Source: an uncultured Myxococcales bacterium
GTDB taxonomy: Bacteria > Myxococcota_A > UBA9042
NCBI GenBank assembly: GCA_903896545.1
Contig: CAITYF010000075.1
Coordinates: forward strand, 1 to 48,108
Length of the DNA stretch: 48,108 nucleotides
Direction of reading: 5' to 3'
Position 1 is the stretch's first letter. Each line of letters begins with the position of its first letter. Shown here piece by piece: positions 16,356 through 25,490 of this stretch. A program made the position numbers and the translations under genes. A model generated the notes under the pieces. That model worked only from the letters and a program-made list of their open reading frames with translations. It had not been told where the DNA came from and did no database searches.

Positions 16356-17516
16356 ATGGACTTTGCGCTCAATGAAACCCAGCAGATGATTCTCGATACC
16401 GCGCGTCGGTTTGCCAAAGACGAACTAACGCCGATCGCCCACCACACCGACAAAGCCGGTCAGTTCCCCGCCAAGCAGGTCAAGCTGTTGGCTGAACTCG
16501 GCTTCCTCGGCATCGCCGTCGATGAAAAGTGGGGCGGTGCGGGTCTGGACAACCTGAGCTACGCGATCGCGATGGAGGAAATCTCCGCGGGCTGCGCGTC
16601 AACTGGCGTCATCATGTCGGTGAACAACTCGCTGGTGTGCGACCCGATCAGCAAGTTTGGCAACGACGACCAGAAGAAGAAATTCCTGAAGCCGCTGGCG
16701 GAAGGCAAGGTTCTCGGCTGCTTCGCGCTATCGGAACCCGGCTCCGGCTCGGACGCGGCGGGGATGCGCTGCACGGCGATCCGGGACGGCGACGAGTATG
16801 TGCTGAATGGCACGAAGAACTGGATCACCAACGGCAAGGAAGCCGACATCTGCGTGCTGATCGCGCACAGCGATCCGACCGAGCGCCACAAGGGCATCAG
16901 CGCCTTCATCGTCGATCGCCGCGACACGCCGTACGGCATCGGCAAAGTCGAGGACAAGCTGGGCATCAAGGGCAGCTCCACGACCAGCCTCGTTTTTGAA
17001 AACTGCCGCATCCCGGTAGCCAACCGCTTGGGCCAGGAAGGCGACGGCTTCAAGGTCGCGATGAGCACGCTGGACGGCGGTCGCATTGGCATCGCGGCGC
17101 AAGCGCTGGGCATCGCCCGGTCCGCGTTTGACGAGGCGCTCATCTACTCGCGCGAACGTCAGGCGTTTGGCAAGTACATCGGCGACTTTGGCGCGATTCA
17201 GGAAATGCTGGCGGACATGGCGACGGAGATCGACGCGGCGCGGCTGTTGATTTGGCGGTCGGCCATCGCCAAAGACAACAAGGAGAAATTCGGCAAGCTC
17301 TCCGCGATGGCCAAGCTGTACGCCTCGGAAATGGCGGCGCGCGTGTGCACCAAGGCGTTGCAGATCCACGGCGGCTACGGCTACGTGAAGGAGTACAACG
17401 CGGAACGCCATCTGCGCGACGCGCGAATCACCGAGATTTACGAGGGCACGTCAGAAATTCAGCGCCTCGTGATTGCGCGTGAGACGCTGACGGAACTGGC
17501 GCAGGCGGGAGGCTAG
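16356..17516 (+). CDS. Acyl-CoA dehydrogenase 1 (short/branched-chain type)
   Basis: 386 aa, the standard length for the FAD-dependent acyl-CoA dehydrogenase family, which introduces the alpha,beta double bond in acyl-CoA and passes electrons to ETF. Visible features are ALSEPGSGSD (about 125-134, substrate/FAD loop), RERQAFGK, QIHGGYGY, and [16 protein letters not shown], in which Glu363 is the catalytic base as in SCAD and MCAD. The frame is open far upstream (to 15942), but that part overlaps the antisense small protein. The ATG at 16356, after GGAAA, starts exactly at the family N-terminus MDFALNETQQMILDTAR. It is the first gene of a four-gene operon; the next gene begins 3 bp after its stop. 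Butyryl-CoA or branched substrates are likely, but specificity cannot be read. Confidence 0.94.
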   Translation: MDFALNETQQMILDTARRFAKDELTPIAHHTDKAGQFPAKQVKLLAELGFLGIAVDEKWGGAGLDNLSYAIAMEEISAGCASTGVIMSVNNSLVCDPISKFGNDDQKKKFLKPLAEGKVLGCFALSEPGSGSDAAGMRCTAIRDGDEYVLNGTKNWITNGKEADICVLIAHSDPTERHKGISAFIVDRRDTPYGIGKVEDKLGIKGSSTTSLVFENCRIPVANRLGQEGDGFKVAMSTLDGGRIGIAAQALGIARSAFDEALIYSRERQAFGKYIGDFGAIQEMLADMATEIDAARLLIWRSAIAKDNKEKFGKLSAMAKLYASEMAARVCTKALQIHGGYGYVKEYNAERHLRDARITEIYEGTSEIQRLVIARETLTELAQAGG

Positions 17517-17519
17517 GTC

Positions 17520-18665
17520 ATGGAACTTCGCCTTTCTCCTGAAGAAAGTCAGATTGCCCAGCTTGCGGAACAGGTCGCCAAGGACGTGCTGGCCAAACAC
17601 GCGGACGCGGCGGATCACGGCAAGTTCCCGGCAGGCAACATCGCGGAACTCGGCGCGACCGGCTTGCTCGGCGTGAAGATTCCGACCGAGTTTGGCGGTC
17701 TGGGCGGCAACAACATCGCCGCCGTGCACGCGATTCGCGCATTGGCGCGCGCCTGTCCTTCGACCGCCGTGACGGTTGCGGTGACCAACATGGTCGCGGA
17801 CATGATCCTGAAGTTCGGCGATGCCGCGCAGCACGCGAAGTTTCTGCCGAATCTGTGCAACGGCACCTGGTTGGCGGGATCGTTTGCGCTGTCGGAGCCG
17901 TCGGCTGGATCGGACGCGGCGAGCCTGCGTACGCGCGCGGAGAAGGTGGACGGCGGCTATCGGCTGAACGGCGAGAAGCTGTGGATCACGAGCGGCGACG
18001 TCGCTGGCGTGGTTCTCGTGCTGGCCAAGACCGACCCGGCGGCGGGCGCGCGTGGCATTTCAGCGTTTCTGCTCCAGCCCGGCATGGAAGGTTTCAGCGT
18101 CGGTCGTCACGAGGAGAAGCTGGGGCTACTCGGCAGTTCCACGGTCTCGCTCGCGTTCTCGGACGTGTTCGTGCCCGACGCGAATCGCTTGGGTCCCGAA
18201 GGCATCGGCTTTGAAATCGCCATGGTCGCGTTGGACGGCGGTCGTTGCGGCATCGGCGCGCAGGCGATCGGCATGGGTGAAGCAGCGCTGCGCGTGATCG
18301 CGACCGCGGTGGAAGCGCGCAAGAAAGGCGACCGCACGCTGGGCACCGACCAAGGCGCACAGTTCCGCGTGGCGGACGTGGCGACGCGTCTGGATGCCGG
18401 CTGGCTGCTGGTGCTGCGCGCGGCGTCGCTGCGGGACGCAGGCAAGAAGATGGCGAAGGAAGCCGCGATGGCCAAGGTCTTCGCGACGGAAGCCGGCAAC
18501 TTTGCTGCACAGCAGGCGGTGGCGCTCAGCCAAGGCGCGGCGCTGGACCGGCACTCGCCGGCGGCGCGGCTGCTGCGTGACGTGCGCGTGAGCCGAATCT
18601 ACGAAGGAACGAGTGAAATTCAGCGTTTGGTGATCGCGCGCCACTTGGCAGCGAGCGTCAGCTAG
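17520..18665 (+). CDS. Acyl-CoA dehydrogenase 2
   Basis: 381 aa. It has the same family hallmarks as its upstream neighbour: [11 protein letters not shown], a [17 protein letters not shown] segment, and [16 protein letters not shown] with catalytic Glu362. The FAD-contact segment (RERQAFGK in gene 1) is changed to [15 protein letters not shown], and the QIHGGYGY motif is replaced by [15 protein letters not shown]. Substrate pocket and cofactor contacts may therefore differ from enzyme 1. The ATG follows GGAGG and lies only 3 bp after the previous stop. The two enzymes probably act on related or successive acyl-CoAs, or form a hetero-oligomer. This is inference from co-location. Confidence 0.92.
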   Translation: MELRLSPEESQIAQLAEQVAKDVLAKHADAADHGKFPAGNIAELGATGLLGVKIPTEFGGLGGNNIAAVHAIRALARACPSTAVTVAVTNMVADMILKFGDAAQHAKFLPNLCNGTWLAGSFALSEPSAGSDAASLRTRAEKVDGGYRLNGEKLWITSGDVAGVVLVLAKTDPAAGARGISAFLLQPGMEGFSVGRHEEKLGLLGSSTVSLAFSDVFVPDANRLGPEGIGFEIAMVALDGGRCGIGAQAIGMGEAALRVIATAVEARKKGDRTLGTDQGAQFRVADVATRLDAGWLLVLRAASLRDAGKKMAKEAAMAKVFATEAGNFAAQQAVALSQGAALDRHSPAARLLRDVRVSRIYEGTSEIQRLVIARHLAASVS

Positions 18666-18678
18666 GAAGGAGCGGGAC

Positions 18679-19119
18679 ATGGCAGACACGAATCAAGCGC
18701 GGCGAGGCCGCGTGCTGGTCGGCAAGATTGGCCTCGACGGCCACGATCGCGGTGCCAAGGTGGTCGCTCGCGCGCTGCGTGACGCCGGGTTCGAGGTGAT
18801 CTACACCGGGCTGCACCAAACGCCGGACATGCTCGTGAATGCAGCGATTCAGGAAGACGTCGATCTGATCGGCATTTCCATCCTGTCCGGCGCGCACAAC
18901 ACGCTGGTGCCAAAAGTGCTGACTTTGCTCAAAGCCAAGGACGCAGGCGATATCGCGGTTTTTGTCGGCGGCATTATTCCCGATGCCGACATCGTGACGC
19001 TCAAGGAACTCGGCGTGGCGGACGTGTTTACGCCGGGCGCGTCTCTGGTATCCATCACCACGCGCGTGCGGGCCATCCTGGCCGAGCGCGGCGTGAACCT
19101 CCTTGCCCAAGAAGCGTAG
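18679..19119 (+). CDS. Stand-alone cobalamin-binding protein (methylmalonyl-CoA mutase C-terminal type)
   Basis: 146 aa, matching the B12-binding domain that forms the C-terminus of methylmalonyl-CoA mutase or its separate small subunit (McmA2 type). The DGHDRG motif (20-25) supplies the lower axial ligand His22. The S67-x-L69 motif in GISILSGAH and the GG pair at 97-98 ([10 protein letters not shown]) complete the classical DxHxxG/SxL/GG set. It has no catalytic TIM-barrel domain; that subunit would have to be encoded elsewhere, and none lies in the window. A strong Shine-Dalgarno (AGGAAGGAG) precedes the ATG. It is placed between acyl-CoA dehydrogenases, which suits propionate, branched-chain or ethylmalonyl-type carbon skeleton metabolism. 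Confidence 0.92.
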   Translation: MADTNQARRGRVLVGKIGLDGHDRGAKVVARALRDAGFEVIYTGLHQTPDMLVNAAIQEDVDLIGISILSGAHNTLVPKVLTLLKAKDAGDIAVFVGGIIPDADIVTLKELGVADVFTPGASLVSITTRVRAILAERGVNLLAQEA

Positions 19120-19125
19120 GCCACC

Positions 19126-20250
19126 ATGCAGTTTTTGCCCAATGAACAGCAGGCGATGATTCGGGACGGTGTACGGAAGTTCGCCGAAGGTACGCTCAAA
19201 GGCGGCGCGACGGCACGCGATGCGGCGGGAACGACGCCGGCGGACGTGCTGAAACAGCTCGCAGAACTCGGCGTGTTTGCCCTGACGAGCGATGAGAAGC
19301 ACGGCGGCTTGGGCCTGGATCTGGGTGCGGCGGTGCTGGCGATTGAGGAACTTGCGGCCGCGGACGCGGGCGTGGCGCTGCTCGTGGTGCAACAGCATCT
19401 GGTCGCGATGGGCTTTCTGGCGCAGGTCGCGAGTCAGCCGATGCACGCCGAGTGGCTGAAGTCATTGGCTGCCGGCGATCCGCTGTGTGTGCTGCTCCAC
19501 GGCGAAGACGCCGTACACCGCGATGTGGAAACGGTCGCGACCCGCGCTGAAAAGACCGCGACGGGCTGGCGTCTGAACGGCGTGAAGCCGGACGTGTTTG
19601 GCGCTGCGCTCGCGCAGGTCTCCATCGTGACGGCGCAGACAGACGCGGGCTTGACCGCGTTTGCAGTGCAATTCAGCACGCCCGGCGTGACTGTCTCCAA
19701 GCCAACCGATCCGCTGGGTCTGCGTTCCGCTGCGTTGGCGACGGTGACGCTCGAAAATGTCGAGATTCCTGACGCCTACCTGCTGGGCACGCTGGGTGAC
19801 GCGGCAACGCCGCTTCGCCACGTGCTGGTGCGTGCGCGCTTGGGCGTGTCGGCGATCGCGGTCGGCGTGGCGCGCGAGGCGCTGCGGCTGGGTGGTCGGT
19901 ACGCGAACGAGCGCCAACAGTTTGGCAAGCCGATTGCGACGTTCCAGCCGATTCAATGGCAGGTCGCAAACTCGGCGGTGGAGATCGACGTCGCGCGATT
20001 GCTCCTGCACCGTGCGGCCTGGGCGCTGGATCACACGCGGAACGCGGAGCCACTCGTTGCGATGGCGCGCCTAACGGCGGCGGAGACCGCGACGCGCGTG
20101 TCCGACCGGGCGATTCAATTGCACGGCGGCTACGGCTACACGCGCGAGTTCACCGTGGAGCGGCTGTATCGCGACGCGTGGACGCTGGAAGGGCTGTTCG
20201 GCTCACCCGGCTTGCAGCGCGTCCGCTTGGCGCAGTCACTCGCCGCCTAG
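19126..20250 (+). CDS. Acyl-CoA dehydrogenase homologue lacking the catalytic Glu
   Basis: 374 aa with the ACAD fold. Conserved blocks include NEQQAMIRDGVRKFA (N-terminus), a NERQQFGKPIATFQPIQ block (compare RERQAFGK) and QLHGGYGYTREFTVERLYRDAW. The segment that carries the base in the family ([16 protein letters not shown]) reads DAWTLEGLFGSPGLQR here, so Phe358 replaces the catalytic Glu. The alternative base position of isovaleryl/long-chain enzymes (LDLER) reads LVRAR, without Glu. The ALSEPGSGSD loop is also replaced (VLLHGEDAVHRD). The fold is intact and in frame, so decay is unlikely. A non-catalytic partner subunit or a different reaction is more plausible; mycobacterial FadE heteromers have such subunits. 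The gene starts 6 bp after the B12 protein stop and overlaps the convergent gene by 15 bp. Confidence 0.88.
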   Translation: MQFLPNEQQAMIRDGVRKFAEGTLKGGATARDAAGTTPADVLKQLAELGVFALTSDEKHGGLGLDLGAAVLAIEELAAADAGVALLVVQQHLVAMGFLAQVASQPMHAEWLKSLAAGDPLCVLLHGEDAVHRDVETVATRAEKTATGWRLNGVKPDVFGAALAQVSIVTAQTDAGLTAFAVQFSTPGVTVSKPTDPLGLRSAALATVTLENVEIPDAYLLGTLGDAATPLRHVLVRARLGVSAIAVGVAREALRLGGRYANERQQFGKPIATFQPIQWQVANSAVEIDVARLLLHRAAWALDHTRNAEPLVAMARLTAAETATRVSDRAIQLHGGYGYTREFTVERLYRDAWTLEGLFGSPGLQRVRLAQSLAA

Positions 20251-20892
20251 ATTCACCGGCCGCAGACGCGGCGTCGGTCCTGCACAACACGGCGGGAGCT
20301 CCGAACGCAGCACATCCAGCGTGTGCATCGCTTTCTCCAGAAAATCCGCTGACGAGTCGACGAAGAACCGCCGCGGGTGCCCTGCCCACGCGTCCTCGAT
20401 GCGCCGATCCAGCGCCAGCGCCTCCGTCGCGCTCTCGATGCGCAGTGGATTTGAGTGGTCAAAACCGATCGTTGGCGTCCGCAGGTGAATCACCGCGTCG
20501 TAGCGCGCAAGCTGCTCCTCGTGCGTGGTGCCCACTGCTTGTAAAAACGTGGTCATCTCGTGCGGCCAATACGCGACGCCGTCCAGCGTGCCGCGATCAC
20601 AGAGCGTGATGGCCGGCTCGGCTTCATCGTCGACCGCGCGCTCCAGTTCACGCTGCACGTAGAAAATCGCCCGTTGCGCGGCCATCCGCCCTGCGTCGGT
20701 GGACGATCGCGGAAAACCGCCGCCAAAAAGTAGGCTCGCGGCCTCCGGCAAGATGTGCACGTGTCGACAAAAATACTTGCGAGCCAGCTCCAACACGGCG
20801 GTCTTGCCCGCGCCTGGACCGCCGGTGAGCACAATGCGACGCCGCGGATGCACCGTTTGACAGTGACAGTGATGGTGCTGCCCGTTACTCAT
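20236..20892 (-). CDS. P-loop ATPase / kinase-like protein
   Basis: 218 aa. The Walker A motif GGPGAGKT (24-31) is followed by a RAIFYVQRELE helix and ITLCDRGTLDG, a Walker B-like segment with DRG as in AAA_28 and thymidylate-kinase-like proteins. The N-terminus has an unusual HHHCHC cluster (about residues 6-11) that could bind metal. The start codon overlaps the sbcC stop by 4 bp (ATGA), placing it last in the sbcD-sbcC operon. A GGAG Shine-Dalgarno is present inside sbcC. It is predicted to phosphorylate or hydrolyse a nucleotide-linked substrate; the substrate is unknown. A link to DNA end processing is suggested only by the operon. Confidence 0.82.
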   Translation of the reverse strand: MSNGQHHHCHCQTVHPRRRIVLTGGPGAGKTAVLELARKYFCRHVHILPEAASLLFGGGFPRSSTDAGRMAAQRAIFYVQRELERAVDDEAEPAITLCDRGTLDGVAYWPHEMTTFLQAVGTTHEEQLARYDAVIHLRTPTIGFDHSNPLRIESATEALALDRRIEDAWAGHPRRFFVDSSADFLEKAMHTLDVLRSELPPCCAGPTPRLRPVNLGGE

Positions 20893-23800
20893 GGCGCTCC
20901 TGCGATGTGGACGTGGCTACCGCTGAGTCCGGCTTCCACGCGAATTCCCGCGGGAATCTGCTGTTTCAACTCGTCCACGTGGGAAATGATGCCGACGCTG
21001 CGACCGCCGGCCTGAAGCGCTTTGAGCGTGTCGATGGCGAGCTCAAGGGCCTCGCTGTCGAGGCTGCCAAAGCCCTCGTCAATGAAAAGCGCGTCGAGTT
21101 GGATGCCGCCGGCGTGGCGCTGCACGACGTCCGAGAGCCCCAACGCAAGCGCCAAGGACGCCAGAAAGCCTTCGCCACCCGACAGCGAGTGCGCCGGACG
21201 TTGCCGCCCGGTGTTTTGGTCCAAAACGTCGAGATCGAGGCCACCCGCCGAGCGCTGATCGCCCGGTTCGCGGCGCCGCACAAGCTCGTAGCGATTGCGC
21301 GTCATGACCCGCAGACGCGCGGTGGCGGCCTCCAGCACCTCGTCCAAGAGTGCCGCGAGCACAAAGCGCTGGAACGTCAGCCGACTCGGCGTGTTGCCGT
21401 TCGCAGCCTTGGCCAGGTCCCCCGCGACACGAAACGCCGCTTCAATGCCACCGAGCCGCGCAGTGAATTCCGCCAATTGCTTGAGAATTTCTAGAGTCGA
21501 ATGACGTCGCGCGGTCAGAGCCTGGATCTCGCGAAGCAGCCCGTCTGCTTCGTCGCGCGCCGCAGTGAGCGCCGCGGCCAGCGTTGGCAAGTCCGGCACC
21601 GGCACGCCTTGCACGGCCGCGTTTGCGCGGGTTAGCCGATCGTGAGCTGCTGTTCGCAGTTCTGCGTGCGTCTGAATACGCGCTTCCAACGCCGTCAACA
21701 CGTCCGCGGTCAAACGCGCCGCGAGAAATGCCGCTTCGTCGGCGAAACCGGTCGTTCGCAACGCAACTTGCCACGCGGTCTCTGCCCGCGTCAGCGCCTC
21801 ACGCGCCTCGGTCACCGCCACACCGCGGCTCGCCACGCGTTCCACGGCGACGGCCAGTTTTTCCCGCGCCGCTGCCTGAGCAGTCTGCGCGGCCGTCAAC
21901 TCCGCGTCCAACCGCTGCACGCGCACCTGCGCCGCGGTGATCGCCGTCTCCACCGCACCTTGCGCCCGCAACGCTTCGGGCACCTGCGCTTCGAGCTCTT
22001 GTAGCTTTCCGCCTTCACTCGCCGCACGTTGCGCCGCTTCCTGCGCCAGAGGACGCAGCAGTTCCAGGTCCGCCGTCAGGTTGTCTACCCGCAAAGCGCC
22101 CGCGTCTGCGCGCGCGCGCGCTTGCTGCCAGGTTCGCTGAGCCCCTTCGGACTCGCTCACTTGGCTCCGCGCGGTTGCAACGTCCAGCGCTGCGTCCACC
22201 GCGTTGGACGCCAACCGTTCCTGCGCCGACTGCCACGCCGCCAAGGCGACCGCCGCGAATTGCGTCGCTTTGGCTAGCGCGTCCTGCCCGGCTTGGCGCT
22301 GCGTCTCGGCGCGTTCAACGTTCTGCTGCGCCGCCGTGAGCTGTGCATCCGACGGCACCGACTGGTCCGCCTGTGCGGGATTCGGATGTGTCGCGCTGCC
22401 GCACACCGGACAGGCCTCGCCTTCGTGCAGGTGTCGCGCCAAGACCGCCGCTTGGGCCGCACGCCACTGACGGTCCATCGCGTCGAGACCCGCACGCGCA
22501 GCCTCCCACGTCGACAGCACGTGCGCTTGCTGGGTCCGCGCGCGCTCCGCGTCCGCCTCCGCGCGGGTCTGAGTTGTCGCCAACTCGACCAATTCCTTTT
22601 TTTGCGCTGCAAGCTTTTCCGCCTGCTGGAGCCGGAGCAGCCGCGCCTCCAAGGCGGTGGCAACCGGGGCGAGCGCCTCGCCTTGCGCTGTGTCCTGTGT
22701 GAGCGTCACGCGCGCCTGCTTCAGGGCTTCATCGGCAGCTTGCAGCCGCGCCCCCTGCGCCTCGGACGACTTCCGCGCGGCCTCTGCCACAGCCGTTTGC
22801 GCCAGAAGCTGCGCCACGCGCTCCCGCTGCGCCTGCAGTTCCAGAAGCTCCGTCTGCGCTTGGGTCCGCAGCCCTTGCTTGCCGTTCTGCGCCACCAGTG
22901 CGCTTTCTGCCGCCTGCGCTTGGGTCAGGGCCTGCCCGTGGTGCTCGTCGGCGTGCCGGGCGTTCTCCACGGCTGTCGCAACTGCCCCCAGCGCCGAAGT
23001 GTGCGTCACGTGCGTCGGCAACGCCCGATCCGCGCGCACTGCCGCCTTCAGGCGCTCCTGATCGGCCTGATGCGCCGCCTCTTGGAGCTCGAGCGCCTGC
23101 ACCAGCCCACGCGCAGTGTCGCGCTCGTCGAACTTCACCTGATCCGCGCGCCCCGCCGTGAGCGCCGCGTTCGCTGCCTGTTCGCGCGCTTGCACGGCCT
23201 GCTGCTGCTCCGCCAGTGCCTCGAGTTGCGACTGACACGTGTCAGCGCGCGCTTGCAACTCTGCCACCGACGCCGCTTCCGCCGACTTCAGCAGTACCTC
23301 AGAGCCATTCTTCGCTTCTTTGCCTTTGGCCTCCAGCGCGCGGGCCCGCTTGGCGAGCTCCTCCTCGACGCCCTGATACAGACCTGTGCCAAAAAGCGTC
23401 TTGAGAATCGCCTCGCGCGCCGCCGTTCCCGCACTCAGCAGCTGGCGAAATTGCCCTTGCGGCAGGACGACGACCTGACGGAACTGCAGCGCGTCAAAAC
23501 CCATCAGCTCTTGCACAAGCGCCGTGACGGAGTCTGAACCGCTGACCAGCAGGCGCTCAACCGCGTCTTCCGTGACAAAGAGCTCAGCCTTGGCCGACTC
23601 GGTGGTGAAACCGGAACCGCGCAAGACGGGACGCTCCTGCGCGGGACTGCGGCGCACACGGTAGTGCTTCTGGCCCAGAGAAAAGGTGAGCGCGACTTCG
23701 GTGAGCGTCGTTCCTACCGCGTGGTCGCTGCGGAGATCGGACGCTTTGCGCTCGAAACCGGAGCTTTGCCCGTAGAGCGCAAAGCAGATGCCGTCGAGGA

Positions 23801-23930
23801 TCGACGTCTTGCCCGCGCCAGTTGGCCCCGAAATCAAGTACAGGGAGCCGACAGGAAGCCGCGTGAAATCGACAACTTCACGCCCCGCAAACGGCCCAAA
23901 CGCCTGCATCGACAGAACAAGTGGCCTCAT
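20889..23930 (-). CDS. sbcC: Exonuclease SbcC (Rad50-like ATPase subunit)
   Basis: 1013 aa, the usual size of SbcC (E. coli 1048). The N-terminal half-ATPase has LISGPTGAGKTSILDGICF (Walker A, about 34-43). A long Ala/Gln/Glu-rich coiled coil runs from about 180 to 850, interrupted at the zinc-hook apex CPVCGS (Cys507 and Cys510). The C-terminal half has the ABC signature HSLSGGEG and Walker B/D-loop LDALFIDEGFGSLD. With SbcD it forms the Mre11-Rad50-type nuclease that opens hairpins and cleans protein-blocked double-strand ends. The ATG overlaps the sbcD stop by 4 bp, and the stop overlaps the downstream ATPase gene by 4 bp. All functional motifs are intact. Confidence 0.96.
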   Translation of the reverse strand: MRPLVLSMQAFGPFAGREVVDFTRLPVGSLYLISGPTGAGKTSILDGICFALYGQSSGFERKASDLRSDHAVGTTLTEVALTFSLGQKHYRVRRSPAQERPVLRGSGFTTESAKAELFVTEDAVERLLVSGSDSVTALVQELMGFDALQFRQVVVLPQGQFRQLLSAGTAAREAILKTLFGTGLYQGVEEELAKRARALEAKGKEAKNGSEVLLKSAEAASVAELQARADTCQSQLEALAEQQQAVQAREQAANAALTAGRADQVKFDERDTARGLVQALELQEAAHQADQERLKAAVRADRALPTHVTHTSALGAVATAVENARHADEHHGQALTQAQAAESALVAQNGKQGLRTQAQTELLELQAQRERVAQLLAQTAVAEAARKSSEAQGARLQAADEALKQARVTLTQDTAQGEALAPVATALEARLLRLQQAEKLAAQKKELVELATTQTRAEADAERARTQQAHVLSTWEAARAGLDAMDRQWRAAQAAVLARHLHEGEACPVCGSATHPNPAQADQSVPSDAQLTAAQQNVERAETQRQAGQDALAKATQFAAVALAAWQSAQERLASNAVDAALDVATARSQVSESEGAQRTWQQARARADAGALRVDNLTADLELLRPLAQEAAQRAASEGGKLQELEAQVPEALRAQGAVETAITAAQVRVQRLDAELTAAQTAQAAAREKLAVAVERVASRGVAVTEAREALTRAETAWQVALRTTGFADEAAFLAARLTADVLTALEARIQTHAELRTAAHDRLTRANAAVQGVPVPDLPTLAAALTAARDEADGLLREIQALTARRHSTLEILKQLAEFTARLGGIEAAFRVAGDLAKAANGNTPSRLTFQRFVLAALLDEVLEAATARLRVMTRNRYELVRRREPGDQRSAGGLDLDVLDQNTGRQRPAHSLSGGEGFLASLALALGLSDVVQRHAGGIQLDALFIDEGFGSLDSEALELAIDTLKALQAGGRSVGIISHVDELKQQIPAGIRVEAGLSGSHVHIAGAP

Positions 23931-25075
23931 CGTTCCGCCATGTGCACGATAACCGCCGCCACGACTTCCGCGACCACGTCCTGTGCATCCGCTTCCAGCG
24001 TTTTGCCGGTCACTTCGAGGTAGAAATCGGCAAACAGGTCTTCCGTCCGCATCTTGCGGTGATCCCGTCCCGCTGCCAGTACGTTGCCAGCGCCCATCAG
24101 CGCCGCGCGCTCAATCGCCAGCGCGTTGGGATACGCGACGCGGAGCTTGCCCATCGCGTCCAGAATCGCGCCCTCGTCGGTGAGCCGCGCCAGAATGTAG
24201 TCCTGATTGTGCGGATCCTGTGCGCCGCGCGCGACGATGTCCGCCAAAAGACCGTCCACTGCGCGCAAGTCCCGCAGTGGCTGCAGCGGCAGACGCTGAG
24301 TGGTGACCTGACCTTTGGGACCAAGTTCAATCAGCGTCGCGGACTTCTGCTGATCCAGCTCAGAAAACGAGTACTTCAGGAGCGAGCCTGCGTACTGCAC
24401 CGGCGCGGGACCAACCTGCTGCGGCCGGTGCAAATGCCCCAGCGCGACGAAGTCGAAGTCGCCAAACAGCTCCACGCCGACCGCGCTCGTCCCGCCGACG
24501 CTCAGGTCACGCTCGGATTCAGTCACAGCGCCACCGCGCACAAATGCGTGCGCCACCAACACGGCACGCTCACCCGGCTGGATTTGACCGCGAATGTCGG
24601 ACAGTTGCGCGTCCAGCGCGGCGTGATGGTCGGCCAGCGCATCGACCTGCAACGCGTGACGCACTGTCGGCGGGTCCGCGTACGGCAGGGGAAAAATCGC
24701 CACCGTGCCGTGCGCGTCTTGCAGCCGGACCGGCTCCACGTGGGCCTGCGTCGGTCCACGTACGGTCAAACCCGCGCGCTGCAGAACGTGCGAGCCAAAA
24801 GCCAGGCGATCGGCGCCGTCGTGGTTGCCCGCAATGGCGATCACCGGGATTTGCAAATCGACGACGAGCTGCGTCAGCGTACGGTCCAGAAGGCGCACGG
24901 CCTCCGCGGGCGGCGTTGAACGGTCGTAGATATCACCTGCCAACAGAATCGCATCGGGCTTGTGCGTCGCGGCGAGGTGCACGAATTGGTCGAGGACGTG
25001 CGCCTGTTCGGTCAGCAGCGACACGCCGTGGTAGACGCGACCGAGGTGCCAATCAGCGGAGTGAAGGAGGCGCAT
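23927..25075 (-). CDS. sbcD: Exonuclease SbcD (Mre11-like nuclease subunit)
   Basis: 382 aa from the ATG at 25075, preceded by AAGG; a TTG seven codons upstream is less likely. The metallophosphoesterase motifs are complete: SADWHLG (Asp8, His10), LAGDIYD (Asp48), AGNHDG (Asn84, His85) and VLVAHAF further on. Two Mn ions would be bound there for 3'-5' exonuclease and hairpin endonuclease activity with SbcC. The length is close to E. coli SbcD (400 aa). It is the first gene of the operon sbcD-sbcC-ATPase. Confidence 0.96.
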   Translation of the reverse strand: MRLLHSADWHLGRVYHGVSLLTEQAHVLDQFVHLAATHKPDAILLAGDIYDRSTPPAEAVRLLDRTLTQLVVDLQIPVIAIAGNHDGADRLAFGSHVLQRAGLTVRGPTQAHVEPVRLQDAHGTVAIFPLPYADPPTVRHALQVDALADHHAALDAQLSDIRGQIQPGERAVLVAHAFVRGGAVTESERDLSVGGTSAVGVELFGDFDFVALGHLHRPQQVGPAPVQYAGSLLKYSFSELDQQKSATLIELGPKGQVTTQRLPLQPLRDLRAVDGLLADIVARGAQDPHNQDYILARLTDEGAILDAMGKLRVAYPNALAIERAALMGAGNVLAAGRDHRKMRTEDLFADFYLEVTGKTLEADAQDVVAEVVAAVIVHMAER

Positions 25076-25490
25076 GCGGGCCTTGTGCGGGCGCAACGGG
25101 TGGAGCGCGCGGAGCGTAGCCTACGCATGGCGCGGGCCGATTGGCAATTGACGATGCGACAGGGAGTGTCGGATACGAACGCTCGCCAGCCCAACGTCGT
25201 GTTTGCCGGTTCCTGCAGTTGTTCCTGCCGACCGACAACCGCGGCTCGACCGTGCGAGTCGTCACCCTCGCCGAATGGTTGCTTCTTCGCAGGTGCGTGC
25301 TCGCTGGCCTCAAGTCTCACGGCGCAGCTCAAACGGCCGTGCGGAGTCGTTGTCGGCACCCACCGCACCGTCTACGTCCAGAACGAATCGACCGTCCTCG
25401 ACATGCCAGCGGAGGTGCGCACCCGCGGTCGGGCCCGAGCGGAAAACCGGTTGTCCCGCAGATCCTGGTGTCGGACAGCGTGCGTCCCGT
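25076..25490. other. Gene-free region upstream of sbcD
   Basis: 415 bp without a convincing gene. It holds the sbcD promoter region and the 3' side of the lipoprotein gene at 25491. A minus frame at 25310-25543 contains a short protein-like stretch (HLRWHVEDGRFVLDVDGAVG) but has no start context, overlaps the lipoprotein gene and stops abruptly. It may be a remnant or chance. Confidence 0.5.
25118..25147 (-). promoter_or_regulatory. Weak candidate promoter of the sbcD-sbcC-ATPase operon
   Basis: On the minus strand, TTGCCA (25147-25142, 5/6 match) and TAGGCT (25123-25118, 3/6 match) are separated by 18 bp, about 43 bp upstream of the ATG at 25075. Pattern match only. Confidence 0.3.

Noticed and set aside
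22105..22122. Alternating CG run (gcgcgcgcgcg)
   Set aside because: It lies inside the sbcC coiled-coil coding sequence and encodes ordinary Ala/Arg codons.
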